A stretch of DNA of 64,000 bases from Rhizobium sp. S152 (lineage in GTDB: Bacteria > Pseudomonadota > Alphaproteobacteria > Rhizobiales > Rhizobiaceae), in contig NZ_JAUDRZ010000030.1 of assembly GCF_030380735.1 (NCBI RefSeq), positions 186,001 through 250,000 on the forward strand, given 5' to 3'. Positions within the stretch are counted from its first letter, which is position 1. The number at the start of each line of letters is the position of its first letter. Below the pieces are notes generated by a model. That model ran no database searches. It was not told the DNA's origin and saw only the letters and a program-made list of their open reading frames with translations. A program made the translations under genes and the position numbers. This document shows positions 54,708 to 64,000 of this stretch, one piece after another.

Positions 54708-56237
54708 TTAGGCCTTGCGCAGCGGCGCCGGCAGAAGTTCCTGCGGGAAGTCCTGATAGGATACCGGGCGCAGGAAGCGATAGATCGCCAGCGTGCCGAC
54801 CGAGGTCGTGCGGCCGTCCGATGTCGCCGGGAAGGGGCCGCCATGCACCATGGCCGGGGACACTTCCACGCCCGTGCCGAAGCCGTTGACCAGCACGCGT
54901 CCGGCAAGCAGTTCCAGCGTCGGCACCAACGCCTTGGCAGCTAGGAAGTCGGCTTCGTCGATATGAAGCGCGACGGTCAACTGCCCCTCAAGGGCATCCA
55001 CGACGCGGGCAAGCTCGGCTTCGTCGCGGCAACGAACGATCAAGCCCGCTGCGCCGAAGACTTCTTCCTGCAGCGAGGTATGTGCGAGGAAGGCCGCGGC
55101 GCTGGTTTCGAACAGGTTCGCCGAAGCCTCCTGCTCGTTGCCGGCCTTGCCGGTTGCGAGCTTCTTCACATCGCCATGGCTGGCCAGTCGTGCGACGCCC
55201 TTGCGGTAGGCTTCGCAGATGCCGCCGGTCAGCATGGTCTGCGCCGGTGCCTCTGCGAGAGCCGCCGTGGCGCTGGCAACAAAGTTGTTCAGACCATCGC
55301 CGTCAATGGCGAGGATCAGGCCTGGATTGGTGCAGAACTGGCCGGCGCCGAGGACGAGCGAGGACACGAACGCCTTGCCGATTGCCTCGCCGCGGTTCTT
55401 GAGCGCGTTGGGGAAGAGAATGACGGGGTTGATGCTGCTCATTTCTGCATAGACGGGAATGGGCTGCTTGCGCTCGGAGGCGATTTTCATCAGCGCGGTG
55501 CCGCCGCGGCGCGAGCCGGTGAAGCCGACAGCGCGAATATGTTCATCGGCGACCAGCGCCTGTCCGACTTCGAAGCCGGCATCGAACAGGAGGGCAAAGG
55601 TGCCGACTGGCAGCCCGCTTGCCGCAACGGCTTTCTGCACGGCCTTGCCGACCAGTTCGGATGTTCCCGGATGCGCCGAGTGCCCCTTCACGACGACAGG
55701 GCAACCGGCTGCAAGTGCCGACGCCGTATCGCCGCCGGCGACCGAGAAGGCGAGCGGGAAATTCGACGCGCCGAATACGGCGACCGGGCCCACGGCGAGG
55801 TTGCGAAGGCGAAGATCGGGTTTCGGTGCAGGCTTGCGGTCCGGATCGGCCGGATCGAAGCGCAGTTCCTGGAAAGTGCCGTCACGCACCTCCTTGGCGA
55901 ACAGACGCAACTGGCCGACTGTTCTGCCGCGTTCGCCTTCGAGGCGGCCGCGCGGCAGGCCGGTTTCTTCCATCGCGCGAACGATGAGCTCGTCGCCGAT
56001 CTCGATGATGGCTTCTGCGATCGCCTCAAGGAAAGCAGCGCGCTGCTCCAGCGAGGTCTCGCGATAGACAGGGAAAGCCTCCCACGCGAGCGCCGCTGCC
56101 TTCGCCACGTCATCCGTCGTGGCGCCCGCGAAGCCAGGTTCGAGAGACCCGCCGGTGGCAGCGTTCACCCCCTTGAATTCCTTCGCCGTGCCGCGCACGG
56201 CAACGCCGCCGATTAGAAGGTCGCCGGAGATTGTCAT
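54708..56237 (-). CDS. Aldehyde dehydrogenase, 2-ketoglutarate-semialdehyde (2,5-dioxopentanoate) type
   Basis: 509 residues. Family of NADP-dependent dehydrogenases that end the non-phosphorylative breakdown of arabinose, glucarate or hydroxyproline to 2-ketoglutarate. Motifs: cofactor region [30 protein letters not shown], the general base E in [15 protein letters not shown] and the nucleophile C in [11 protein letters not shown]. No companion sugar-acid dehydratase lies nearby, so the substrate rests on family similarity alone. Confidence 0.9.
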   Translation of the reverse strand: MTISGDLLIGGVAVRGTAKEFKGVNAATGGSLEPGFAGATTDDVAKAAALAWEAFPVYRETSLEQRAAFLEAIAEAIIEIGDELIVRAMEETGLPRGRLEGERGRTVGQLRLFAKEVRDGTFQELRFDPADPDRKPAPKPDLRLRNLAVGPVAVFGASNFPLAFSVAGGDTASALAAGCPVVVKGHSAHPGTSELVGKAVQKAVAASGLPVGTFALLFDAGFEVGQALVADEHIRAVGFTGSRRGGTALMKIASERKQPIPVYAEMSSINPVILFPNALKNRGEAIGKAFVSSLVLGAGQFCTNPGLILAIDGDGLNNFVASATAALAEAPAQTMLTGGICEAYRKGVARLASHGDVKKLATGKAGNEQEASANLFETSAAAFLAHTSLQEEVFGAAGLIVRCRDEAELARVVDALEGQLTVALHIDEADFLAAKALVPTLELLAGRVLVNGFGTGVEVSPAMVHGGPFPATSDGRTTSVGTLAIYRFLRPVSYQDFPQELLPAPLRKA

Positions 56238-56548
56238 AATTCGTCCTTTCGAAATCTATTCAGGAGGCCGGGACAAGGTTTGACCCAGCTCGAAGTGGAA
56301 TGCCACCCACCGAGTGCGAGAGTTCGCTACTGCCTACTTAGGTTTCGAGCGGGTGAGATGCAAAGGAAGATTTTATGAATTGTAATACTTTTGCGTGTTT
56401 GCGCTCGCGCAAACGGCGGAAACAATCGTGAAGTGAAATTGCGTCTGCCGTTGTTCGAGGGGGCGCCGAGGGCCGATCGCACGAGCAGGTTAGGCACGCG
56501 CGTCCGGCACCGAATAACGAGTTTCGCGTGTCGTCCTGACGGCGTGCG
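56238..56548. other. 311-bp gap upstream of the aldehyde dehydrogenase
   Basis: No gene is supported. It contains a perfect palindrome GTTTGCG-CTCG-CGCAAAC (56397-56414) inside an AT-rich stretch, a candidate operator or hairpin, and the presumed promoter of the dehydrogenase. Confidence 0.45.
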
Positions 56549-56836
56549 TTATTTGTTCTGCAGCAACCAGATCTTGCCCGCCATCGAGATACCATAAGCG
56601 TCCGTTACACCATCCTGGGTCAGGTTACGGCGCTCCAGAAAACCGTGCTCGCACAAATCCACGAGCGTCTTCGCCGTGACTGTCTTGATTTTCTGGGGAC
56701 GTTCTTTCCAGCGGTCGTTCTTCGCATAGGTGACGGTAGCGTTCTCATGCGTCCACTTGCTTCCCGGCTGCGGGTAAAGGTCGCCGTCACGGGCGAGTTT
56801 AAGTCCCGCCGTCTGAGATGGGGTTAGTTTCAACAT
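56549..56836 (-). CDS. Small protein of unknown function
   Basis: 95 residues from ATG 56836. It reads LTPSQTAGLKLARDGDLYP, then a basic KNDRWKERPQKIKTVTAKT and TLVDLCEHGFLERRNL, ending GISMAGKIWLLQNK. The pattern of a helix-turn-helix-like winged fold (xTLVDLxExGFLER, xGxxxLxxxxK) suggests a small DNA-binding protein, but this is only an impression. No partner gene. Confidence 0.6.
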   Translation of the reverse strand: MLKLTPSQTAGLKLARDGDLYPQPGSKWTHENATVTYAKNDRWKERPQKIKTVTAKTLVDLCEHGFLERRNLTQDGVTDAYGISMAGKIWLLQNK

Positions 56837-56993
56837 TTCGGGAACCTCTTGGAATATTGTATCGCATCCTGCACGGAAAAGCCGGGAATGCTGGGGAACC
56901 TTGGAAAACCAAGGGTGATTGACTGCAACACGAAAAGCTCGCTTCCCGAGGCTTGTCGGCGACTGTAAAGCATCGATTTCTAACAGAGATTTA

Positions 56994-57069
<76 letters not shown>

Positions 57070-57162
57070 AATGCCTGCCAACTACCAGATTCTGCGGTCC
57101 TGTAAAGGAGAAATCGGCGATATGTTGATTTCGCTGTTGAAACTCTTCGCGCCGCCGCGAGG

Positions 57163-57300
57163 TCAGTTCGTCGCTGTTTGCCGCACGCTGGTCTGCAGGT
57201 TGCCGCCAGCTGTACTTTCGTCCGAACCCGACGGTGCCATGACGATGATGCTGAGCACCGACACCACCATGACGCCTATGACTGCGATCATTATCCGCAC
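57163..57300 (-). CDS. Small single-span membrane protein
   Basis: 45 residues, GTG start at 57300 with a strong AAGGAG 7 bases upstream. One transmembrane helix (RIMIAVIGVMVVSVLSIIV), then a polar, Ser/Thr-rich tail. No family recognised; too short for standard gene callers. The ribosome site is the main support. Confidence 0.6.
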   Translation of the reverse strand: MRIMIAVIGVMVVSVLSIIVMAPSGSDESTAGGNLQTSVRQTATN

Positions 57301-57370
57301 GTGAAGTCTCCTTGTTGAGGCACCGATAAACGCGCGGCACGGCCACTAGGTTCCGAGGGGACCGAGGCGA

Positions 57371-57529
57371 CTATTGGGTGGGAGGCGGGGGGACGGGCTG
57401 GGGACGGTCTGCAGACAGGGGATCCGGCTGATGCAGCGGTTGTGTCTTGTCGATCCAGGCGATGCTGACGATAAGCGCGACGAAAGTGGCGACAAAGAGA
57501 ATGCCGAATATGAGGGAGCGTCCTGCCAT
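57371..57529 (-). CDS. Small single-span membrane protein, proline-rich tail
   Basis: 52 residues, ATG 57529 with AAGGAA 10 bases upstream. One transmembrane helix (GRSLIFGILFVATFVALIV) followed by SIAWIDKTQPLHQPDP and a proline-rich end (PQPVPPPPTQ). Lies between rlmB and tRNA-Thr. Function unknown. Confidence 0.6.
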   Translation of the reverse strand: MAGRSLIFGILFVATFVALIVSIAWIDKTQPLHQPDPLSADRPQPVPPPPTQ

Positions 57530-57683
57530 ATCGAGTGCTGTTCCTTCCGTTCGGGAATGGCAGCTTTTAGCAGAAAGCCGAGTCGAAACCGAGGCAGCCG
57601 AAGATTTTCTCGGGTGCTCGCTTGGTTAGCGCGCCAAGTTCCGGATGACGGCGGCGCTTTCGCCGCCGTCATCCTTGTCGACC

Positions 57684-58574
57684 TCAATTCCTCAAATGTA
57701 GTCGCGCGGCATAGAGCGCGATCGCCGCCGCGTTGGACACGTTGAGCGACTTGATGGCGCCGGGCATGTCGAGTCGGGCGAGCGCGCTCACCGTCTCGCG
57801 GGTCTTTTGACGCAGTCCCTTGCCTTCGGCGCCGAGAACCAGCGCGACCTTGTCGCCGGAGAAGGTGCCTTCCAGCGGAGCCGGTCCTTCCGAATCGAGG
57901 CCGATCGTGAAGAAGCCGAGCTTGTGCAATTCGCCGAGCGCGTCGGCGAGGTTGGTGACCTGGATATAGGGGATCATTTCCAGCGCGCCGGAGGCGGATT
58001 TGGCGAGCACGCCCGATTCGGTTGGGCTGTGGCGCTGCGTTGTGATAACTGCGCCGGCATTGAAGGCGACGGCCGAGCGCATGATGGCGCCGACATTGTG
58101 CGGGTCTGTCACCTGATCGAGCACCAGGAGCAACGGGCTGCTCTTCAGCGCCTCAAGGCGGCGCACGGGCAGTGGTCGGGTCTCGAGCATGACGCCTTGG
58201 TGGATGGCTTCGGGGCCGAGAACCTTGTCGATATCCTGTGGCGAGACCATCTCGATGGGAATGCCCAACGTCTCGGCATCGATCTCAAGCCGCGCAAGCG
58301 CATTCTGCGTCACTGATAGCTTGATCTTCTTGCGCTCATTGTTTTCGAGCGCGGCGCGCACCGTGTGCAGGCCGTAGAGAAACACCTGGTCCGGCGCCAA
58401 CGCCGGCGGCTTCCAGTCATCGCTGCCGCGTCTGCGCTTCTGCGGGGCAGGGGTTGGGATTTCGCCACGCTCGCGCTTGTTGTCGCGGTGCGCACGACGC
58501 AGCGTCGCGTAATGCGTGTCCTTGGCGGATCGGTCTTCGGCGGACGGGCCGCCTGTCTTGTTGTCTTTGCTCAT
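57684..58574 (-). CDS. rlmB: 23S rRNA 2'-O-methyltransferase RlmB (SpoU family)
   Basis: 296 residues. Basic, disordered N-terminus (about 1-50), substrate-binding domain (FLYGLHTVRAALENNERKK) and the SPOUT knot: LVLDQVTDPHNVGAIMRSA, LVLGAEGKGLRQKTRE and MPGAIKSLNVSNAAAIALY. Methylates G2251 in the 23S P loop by homology. The gene ends just before the tRNA-Thr/small-protein cluster and starts next to tRNA-Tyr. Confidence 0.94.
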   Translation of the reverse strand: MSKDNKTGGPSAEDRSAKDTHYATLRRAHRDNKRERGEIPTPAPQKRRRGSDDWKPPALAPDQVFLYGLHTVRAALENNERKKIKLSVTQNALARLEIDAETLGIPIEMVSPQDIDKVLGPEAIHQGVMLETRPLPVRRLEALKSSPLLLVLDQVTDPHNVGAIMRSAVAFNAGAVITTQRHSPTESGVLAKSASGALEMIPYIQVTNLADALGELHKLGFFTIGLDSEGPAPLEGTFSGDKVALVLGAEGKGLRQKTRETVSALARLDMPGAIKSLNVSNAAAIALYAARLHLRN

Positions 58575-58779
58575 GCCGCTTTATAACGGCGGCACTTCTG
58601 TCCGCATAGGATTTCTTTACAGTGCAGCGCCTTTCGATCGTCGATGAAATTTTTCACATTTTTTCCACCGTCATCGTGTTGACATGCGGAAGTCGTCCGG
58701 TCATATACGCGGCGCAGACCGAGGGGCGGCAACGCTTCGAAGGCTTGCAGACTTGGTCTAACGATCCGGACGAAAAACT

Positions 58780-58864
58780 GGAGAGATGCCCGAGTGGTTA
58801 AAGGGGACGGACTGTAAATCCGTTGGCTCAGCCTACGTTGGTTCAAATCCAACTCTCTCCACCA
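58780..58864 (+). tRNA. tRNA-Tyr(GTA)
   Basis: Acceptor GGAGAGA pairs with TCTCTCC; class II tRNA with a long variable arm; anticodon loop CTGTAAA gives GTA; encoded CCA at 58862-58864. 85 nt. Confidence 0.97.
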
Positions 58865-58889
58865 TTCGTCCTTGGATCGGACCAACCCC

Positions 58890-58963
58890 GCGGGTATAGC
58901 TCAATGGTAGAGCAGCAGCCTTCCAAGCTGAATACGCGGGTTCGATTCCCGCTACCCGCTCCA
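58890..58963 (+). tRNA. tRNA-Gly(TCC)
   Basis: Acceptor GCGGGTA pairs with TACCCGC; anticodon loop CTTCCAA gives TCC; encoded CCA. 74 nt, 25 bp downstream of tRNA-Tyr. Confidence 0.97.
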
Positions 58964-59024
58964 CTTTCTTTATCGATCTGGCTTGCTGACCGGCTTTCCG
59001 GCGCGGCGGGTTCGTGTCTCGATC

Positions 59025-59534
59025 TCATCCCCACAAGAGAACGAATGGCGAGGCCAGTGCGATGATACCCGCGGCCGTCCAGCGCGCGCTGCCGTAGGCT
59101 TTGAGTTCCTCGCGTCCGAGCCACTTGCGCACCGCCGCGAAGCCCACCGCGATGATCGCGCTGTAGATGAGCGCCCGCAAAAGGATTGCCCAGCCGCCGC
59201 CGAAGAGCCCGATGGCGATGCCGAAACCGGCAAGCGCGCCAAGAATGCCGTATCCGACGTCGAACATAAGATTGGTGGTCGCTGATAGCGGCGTCAGCAT
59301 GCGCGGGAAAGCGATTGCGAAGGCGGCCGTCAGCAGCCAGATGGCGACGATTGCCTGCAATGTCGAGGAACTGACGATCGATGCCGCCAGCGCCGGCAGT
59401 CGCTCGGGCGTCGAAAGGCGAATGATCTGAGCGAACCAATCGATCGCCGCGGCAAGTATCCACAAGACGAATGCGCAGGCGGCGAAGATCAGAAAGTTGC
59501 TTGCCGATCGTTTGGCGATTTGCATCTGTTCCAT
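59025..59534 (-). CDS. Integral membrane protein of unknown function
   Basis: 169 residues from ATG 59534, with GAGGG 7 bases upstream. Five hydrophobic segments: SNFLIFAACAFVLWILAAAI, TLQAIVAIWLLTAAFAIAFP, GILGALAGFGIAIGLFGGG, LLRALIYSAIIAVGFAAV and the C-terminal WTAAGIIALASPFVLLWG. No motif is recognised. It is opposite in direction to tuf. Confidence 0.75.
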   Translation of the reverse strand: MEQMQIAKRSASNFLIFAACAFVLWILAAAIDWFAQIIRLSTPERLPALAASIVSSSTLQAIVAIWLLTAAFAIAFPRMLTPLSATTNLMFDVGYGILGALAGFGIAIGLFGGGWAILLRALIYSAIIAVGFAAVRKWLGREELKAYGSARWTAAGIIALASPFVLLWG

Positions 59535-59796
59535 TTGTTTGCCCTCACGATGCGCTTTCCTCAAGCGCGGTCGCGAAGTTGTACCATATAATCAGATGGT
59601 TGTGTCTAATTGCCGGCAATGCTCGAGCGTCGCCTCCCGCAACGGAGGTTGCCGATTGAAGGCTACCTTCTTATATGCGGGCGCAGCGTCCAATGGCGTC
59701 CGCAATTAAGTCTTGCGCAATTCCGCCGAAACCCTTAAACGGCGGCACTAAACCGGTTCGCCGGGGTCACCCATTTCGTTCACAGGAAGCATTCAA

Positions 59797-60972
<1,176 letters not shown>

Positions 60973-61278
60973 TCTTCGGATTACCATGATTTTGGAAAGG
61001 CCTCGCCGGCGACGGCGGGGCCTTTTTTGCTGCGCTCGGCGACGGTCAGCTTCGACCCATGGCATATACGCATGCTGCTCCGCCGAAATATCCGCCCTTT
61101 ACAATCATTCCATGCGCTCCAAATCTTGACGGCCGTGCGGTTGAGTTATCCGTCGGCGCTAATAAAGTGTTTACGTTATTCCCGATGCCGCGGATGGGAG
61201 CGCACGGGATGAACAATATGGAACGAGGTGCTGCTTCGTGTTCGAAGCAGCCGTTAACATGTTTCGATGGGAGAAGAG
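60973..61278. other. 306-bp gap between tuf and the glycosyltransferase
   Basis: Holds the tuf terminator (60996-61028). The remainder is low in GC and shows no gene, tRNA or repeat; it must contain the promoter for the glycosyltransferase gene. GTTAACATG occurs at 61253-61261, 18 bp before the start. Confidence 0.5.
60996..61028 (+). terminator. Terminator of tuf
   Basis: AAAGGCCTCGCCG / CGGCGGGGCCTTTTTT stem with a 4-base loop and T-run. Confidence 0.9.
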
Positions 61279-61962
61279 ATGGCGGACAATGCGCGCGTAT
61301 TTATTGGTTTCGACAGCAAGGAGGTCGTTGCCTATCATGTCTTTTGCCAGAGTATTCTTGAGAAAAGCTCGATACCGGTCGAGTTCCTGCCGATTTCGCT
61401 GACCAGCCTTGGCGGAATCTTCACACGTGAACGAAATGCGTTGCAGTCGACCGAATTTTCGTTTTCGCGTTTCCTGGTTCCATACCTGAGTAGCTATGAA
61501 GGTTGGAGCCTGTTTGCGGATTGCGACATGCTGATGCGTACCGATATCGCCAAGCTATGGGCGCTACGTGACGATCGCTACGCCGCCATGTGCGTCAAGC
61601 ACGACTATACTCCGAAGGTGGAGACCAAGTTCCTCGGAAACGCGCAGACGAAATACGAGAAGAAGAACTGGTCGAGCGTCATCCTGTTCAATAATGCGAA
61701 ATGCCGCGCGTTGACCAAGGATTACGTCAACGAGGCAACCGGCCTGCAGCTGCATCAGTTCAAGTGGCTGGAATCCGAAGATCTGATCGGTGAGTTGCCG
61801 CCGACATGGAATTGGCTCGTCAATGAATATGACTACAACGAGCAGGCTGATCTCGTGCATTTCACCGATGGCGGCCCGTACTTCGAGGCATACAAGAACG
61901 ATGACTATGCCGAGGAATGGTTCGCCGCGCGCGAGCGGGTGCTTTCCGTCGCTCAGCGCTGA
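61279..61962 (+). CDS. Putative glycosyltransferase with DxD motif
   Basis: 227 residues, ATG 61279 behind GGGAGAAG. A GT-A-like fold: the N-terminal FIGFDSKEVVAYHVFCQSIL strand-helix and the metal-binding DxD in SLFADCDMLMRTDI (about residues 78-86). Resembles GT8-like enzymes or the small nucleotide-diphospho-sugar transferases of rhizobia. No membrane segment. First gene of the three-gene sugar cluster after tuf; donor and acceptor unknown. Confidence 0.75.
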   Translation: MADNARVFIGFDSKEVVAYHVFCQSILEKSSIPVEFLPISLTSLGGIFTRERNALQSTEFSFSRFLVPYLSSYEGWSLFADCDMLMRTDIAKLWALRDDRYAAMCVKHDYTPKVETKFLGNAQTKYEKKNWSSVILFNNAKCRALTKDYVNEATGLQLHQFKWLESEDLIGELPPTWNWLVNEYDYNEQADLVHFTDGGPYFEAYKNDDYAEEWFAARERVLSVAQR

Positions 61963-62015
61963 TTTCGACCGACGGATGTTTCCGATCGGTAGTGCCCGTC
62001 ACACAGTGGCGGGCC

Positions 62016-62834
62016 TTATCGTTTGAAGCGCTTCAAACGATTGCCCAAGCGTCGCACGAAACCGCGTACCCGGCGTTGGAACTTTGTCATCCCCCAGAGT
62101 TTGGCCATCTGCCGTTCCATGCCCGTGAAGCGGTTGGCCAATACATTGGAGGCGACGAGCGCGATCGTAGCCTCGCTGAATTCGGGAAAACGGGCGTGAA
62201 TACGCGCACTGGAACCGGTCGCCTCGCCGAGTGTCTCTTCGAACCGCAGGATGCGTCCCTTCTTGACGAAGAGCTGCAGCAGGATCTGCTCCCACGTCCA
62301 GTCATGTTCGGCGTACATGCTCAGGTTCAGGCTGGCAACGCCGGTGAAGCCGCAGAGGCAGACCTGCGCCTTCGGCATCGTCTCGGCGATCCACATGGCG
62401 ACTGCAAAGCCCGTAGTCGGCACGCGTTTGATCGGATAGATGTGGCCGATCTTGTAGTCGAAATCGAGCGTGTAAGGCACCAAGTCGCTTGACCGCGCGG
62501 CGGGGATAGGCGGCGTCCCGTCGGGGACGCCGGGGCTTGCAAGCACGCCGACCTCCGCCTTGAGCGGTTTCGAAAACAGGCTGTAGGCCCGGTTGAAGTG
62601 TTTTTGTGACTTCAGGAACCGGGTGCCGCCGGCAACAAGCCGGTGGCAGAGTATCGCATCATGTTCGAACGGGCGTGACAAGACCTTGGCGCAGCCGGTG
62701 AAAAATACATAGAGTGTACGTTCAGGCAAAGACCGTGTGATGGCATCGATGTCGACGGCTTCGCTGTTGGCGATCAGCGCTACCATTTCATAGTCGGCCA
62801 GAATGGCCTCAAAGTCTTCCCCTTGCATCCGCAT
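62016..62834 (-). CDS. GT29 (sialyltransferase)-like putative glycosyltransferase
   Basis: 272 residues from ATG 62834 (TTG 62864 and ATG 62828 are alternatives). Two blocks recall sialylmotifs: near the N-terminus YEMVALIANSEAVDID (compare the L motif VGNS) and in the middle KRVPTTGFAVAMW with KAQVCLCGFTGV (compare the S motif PSTG...VYGF), followed by HDWTWEQ carrying a candidate catalytic His. C-terminus very basic (RRVRGFVRRLGNRLKRFKR). Probably not transferring sialic acid itself, but an activated sugar to a surface glycan. Assignment rests on motif resemblance. Confidence 0.5.
   Translation of the reverse strand: MRMQGEDFEAILADYEMVALIANSEAVDIDAITRSLPERTLYVFFTGCAKVLSRPFEHDAILCHRLVAGGTRFLKSQKHFNRAYSLFSKPLKAEVGVLASPGVPDGTPPIPAARSSDLVPYTLDFDYKIGHIYPIKRVPTTGFAVAMWIAETMPKAQVCLCGFTGVASLNLSMYAEHDWTWEQILLQLFVKKGRILRFEETLGEATGSSARIHARFPEFSEATIALVASNVLANRFTGMERQMAKLWGMTKFQRRVRGFVRRLGNRLKRFKR
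62020..62039. repeat. Perfect 20-bp palindrome
   Basis: CGTTTGAAGC-GCTTCAAACG with no loop, inside the last codons of the gene at 62016 (coding RLKRFKR). Just outside lies GCCCG...CGGGC (61994-62013), so the two may form a composite terminator for both convergent genes. Confidence 0.6.
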
Positions 62835-62988
62835 CGTAGTTTCGGTCCGATCCTCATTTCCCAAGTGTCATGGATAGAGGATGCTGGCGTCGGCGTCATC
62901 CCCGGAAGGAAAAGATTGGCGGGGCTTGGCATTGCTTGCCTTGTCCGTCGAATACTGCCAATTGTCAGGCAGGATGAGGAGAAGTTTC

Positions 62989-63882
62989 ATGGCCAAGCGT
63001 ATTCTGTTTACCGGTGGCTCGGGCAAGGCGGGCCGTCACGCGGTGCCGTGGCTCGTCAATGCCGGCTACGAGGTGCATAATGTCGATCTCGTGCCGTTGC
63101 AGAGCCCCGGCGTCACAAACCTGATCGCCGACATTACCGATAGCGGTCAGGTCTTCAACGCGCTCTCCATGCATACGGACTTTCCGGATCTGGAGGCGGG
63201 CAGGGGTGTGCGGCCATATGATGCCGTCATCCATTTCGCTGCCATCCCGCGCATCCTCATCAAGCCCGACAACGAGACCTTCCGAATCAATACGATGGGC
63301 ACGTACAACGTCATAGAGGCGGCCGTGAAGCTGGGCGTTCGCAAGATCGTCGTCGCTTCCAGCGAAACGACCTATGGCGTCTGCTTCGCCGAGGGGCATC
63401 GCGATTTTCATCAGTTCCCGCTCGATGAAGACTACGACGTGGATCCGATGGACTCCTACGGCCTGTCCAAGGTCGTCAACGAGAAGACCGCGCGCGCTTT
63501 CGCCGACCGCAGCGGGGCGGATATTTACGCGCTGCGAATCGGCAATGTCATCGAGCCGCATGAATACGAAAATTTTCCCACCTATTTCGCCAATCCCGAG
63601 ATGCGCAAGCGGATCGCGTGGAGCTACATCGACGCGCGCGACCTTGGCCAGATCTGCCATCTCTGCATCGAGAAAGACGGTCTTGGCTTCCAGGTTTTCA
63701 ACGCGGCGAACGACACCGTTTCGGCCAATACTCCCTCGAGAAAGCTCGCCGAGCGATTCTATCCGAACGTTCCCTTCACCCGCGAGATCGGCGAATATGA
63801 AGGCCTGCTGTCCAACCGCAAGATCCGCGAGGTGCTCGGTTTCAAGGAGGAGCACGACTGGCGAAACTATGTGAAAGCTTGA
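62989..63882 (+). CDS. NAD(P)-dependent sugar-nucleotide epimerase
   Basis: 297 residues, short-chain extended SDR family. ATG 62989 behind AGGAGAAG. N-terminal Rossmann loop TGGSGKAGRHA (GxxGxxG type), the SSETTYGV catalytic Ser/Thr region, and YGLSK (catalytic Tyr and Lys) in DSYGLSKVVNEK; later YIDARDLGQICHL and C-terminal EGLLSNRKIREVLGF. Resembles UDP-glucose 4-epimerase-type enzymes; substrate not readable. Likely supplies a sugar nucleotide to the neighbouring transferases. Confidence 0.88.
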   Translation: MAKRILFTGGSGKAGRHAVPWLVNAGYEVHNVDLVPLQSPGVTNLIADITDSGQVFNALSMHTDFPDLEAGRGVRPYDAVIHFAAIPRILIKPDNETFRINTMGTYNVIEAAVKLGVRKIVVASSETTYGVCFAEGHRDFHQFPLDEDYDVDPMDSYGLSKVVNEKTARAFADRSGADIYALRIGNVIEPHEYENFPTYFANPEMRKRIAWSYIDARDLGQICHLCIEKDGLGFQVFNAANDTVSANTPSRKLAERFYPNVPFTREIGEYEGLLSNRKIREVLGFKEEHDWRNYVKA

Positions 63883-64000
63883 GCGCCGCTTCGGGAGTGG
63901 ATGCGGCGTTGGAAAAATCGAAAAACGCACTTGCCATTCCTGCGTAGTCGCCGTAAAGGGTGCGCCATGCTTGCACGAACGTCCTGAGGCCAAGCGGCCA
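63842..64000 (-). CDS. Possible C-terminal end of a gene running off the right edge
   Basis: An open minus-strand frame from the window edge to a stop at 63842, about 52 codons, reading FVQAWRTLYGDYAGMASAFF before the end. Composition is protein-like, but it overlaps the epimerase end by 41 bp and no domain is recognised. Too short to be certain. Confidence 0.28.
   Translation of the reverse strand, partial: WPLGLRTFVQAWRTLYGDYAGMASAFFDFSNAASTPEAALKLSHSFASRAPP

Noticed and set aside
56338-56595. Minus-strand frame upstream of the dehydrogenase
   Set aside because: Arg/Ser/Cys-rich, overlaps the end of the small gene at 56549, no ribosome site.

Overview
The window reads as a chromosomal segment of a member of the Rhizobiaceae (Rhizobium / Ensifer (Sinorhizobium) / Agrobacterium group, Alphaproteobacteria). 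The grounds are high GC with GC-rich third positions, an ldtR-ldtP-glyA-nrdR-ribD gene order that I recall from Sinorhizobium, a magnesium-type HemB, RNase E with an acidic insertion in its S1 domain, the plsX-fabH-ihfA-merR block, a K+-independent H+-pyrophosphatase, and a surface-polysaccharide cluster resembling the unipolar polysaccharide (upp) loci of this family. The species cannot be fixed from sequence reading alone.

Layout. 1-8.1 kb: a truncated multicopper oxidase at the left edge, aspS, a secreted protein of unknown function, parC, an SRPBCC protein and an EamA exporter. 8.1-13.6 kb: bpt, an RDD protein and hemB on the minus strand, then a small membrane protein, the MarR-type regulator ldtR and the L,D-transpeptidase ldtP. 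13.7-20 kb: glyA-nrdR-ribD-ribE, a GNAT-cupin pair, a small exported protein, ribH-nusB. 20-28.5 kb: hppA, bamE, a cytochrome bc1 chaperone, a YceD-type protein, plsX, fabH, ihfA, a MerR regulator, a HAD phosphatase and a zinc-ribbon protein. 28.5-31.4 kb: a secreted KDH / RNES repeat protein preceded by a perfect CtrA box, tRNA-Pro(GGG) and several very small genes. 31.4-39.6 kb: a polysaccharide export cluster (Wzy-like polymerase/ligase, initiating glycosyl-phosphotransferase, GT4, Wza, divergent Wzc-like protein, CelD-like acyltransferase). 39.7-51.5 kb: ctaA, rne, amiC, mrcA, prfB with its programmed +1 frameshift, nadK. 51.5-57 kb: accessory genes (GT39-like membrane protein, a second CelD-like acyltransferase, ketoglutarate-semialdehyde dehydrogenase, a small orphan). 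57-61 kb: tRNA-Thr, two small membrane proteins, rlmB, tRNA-Tyr, tRNA-Gly and tuf. 61.3-64 kb: a glycosyltransferase, a GT29-like glycosyltransferase and a sugar-nucleotide epimerase, located where I would expect tRNA-Trp-secE-nusG.

How the genes work together. Most of the window is housekeeping: translation (aspS, prfB, tuf, tRNAs, bpt, rlmB), envelope growth and remodelling (ldtP, amiC, mrcA, bamE), riboflavin and one-carbon metabolism, fatty-acid initiation (plsX, fabH) and respiration (ctaA, bc1 chaperone, hemB). Over this lie three stretches devoted to surface polysaccharide. The most interesting signals are the CtrA-box-associated KDH repeat protein, the Wzc-like protein whose nucleotide-binding motifs are all degenerate, and the sugar-modification cluster downstream of tuf. 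Nothing resembling CRISPR, a prophage or an insertion sequence was seen.
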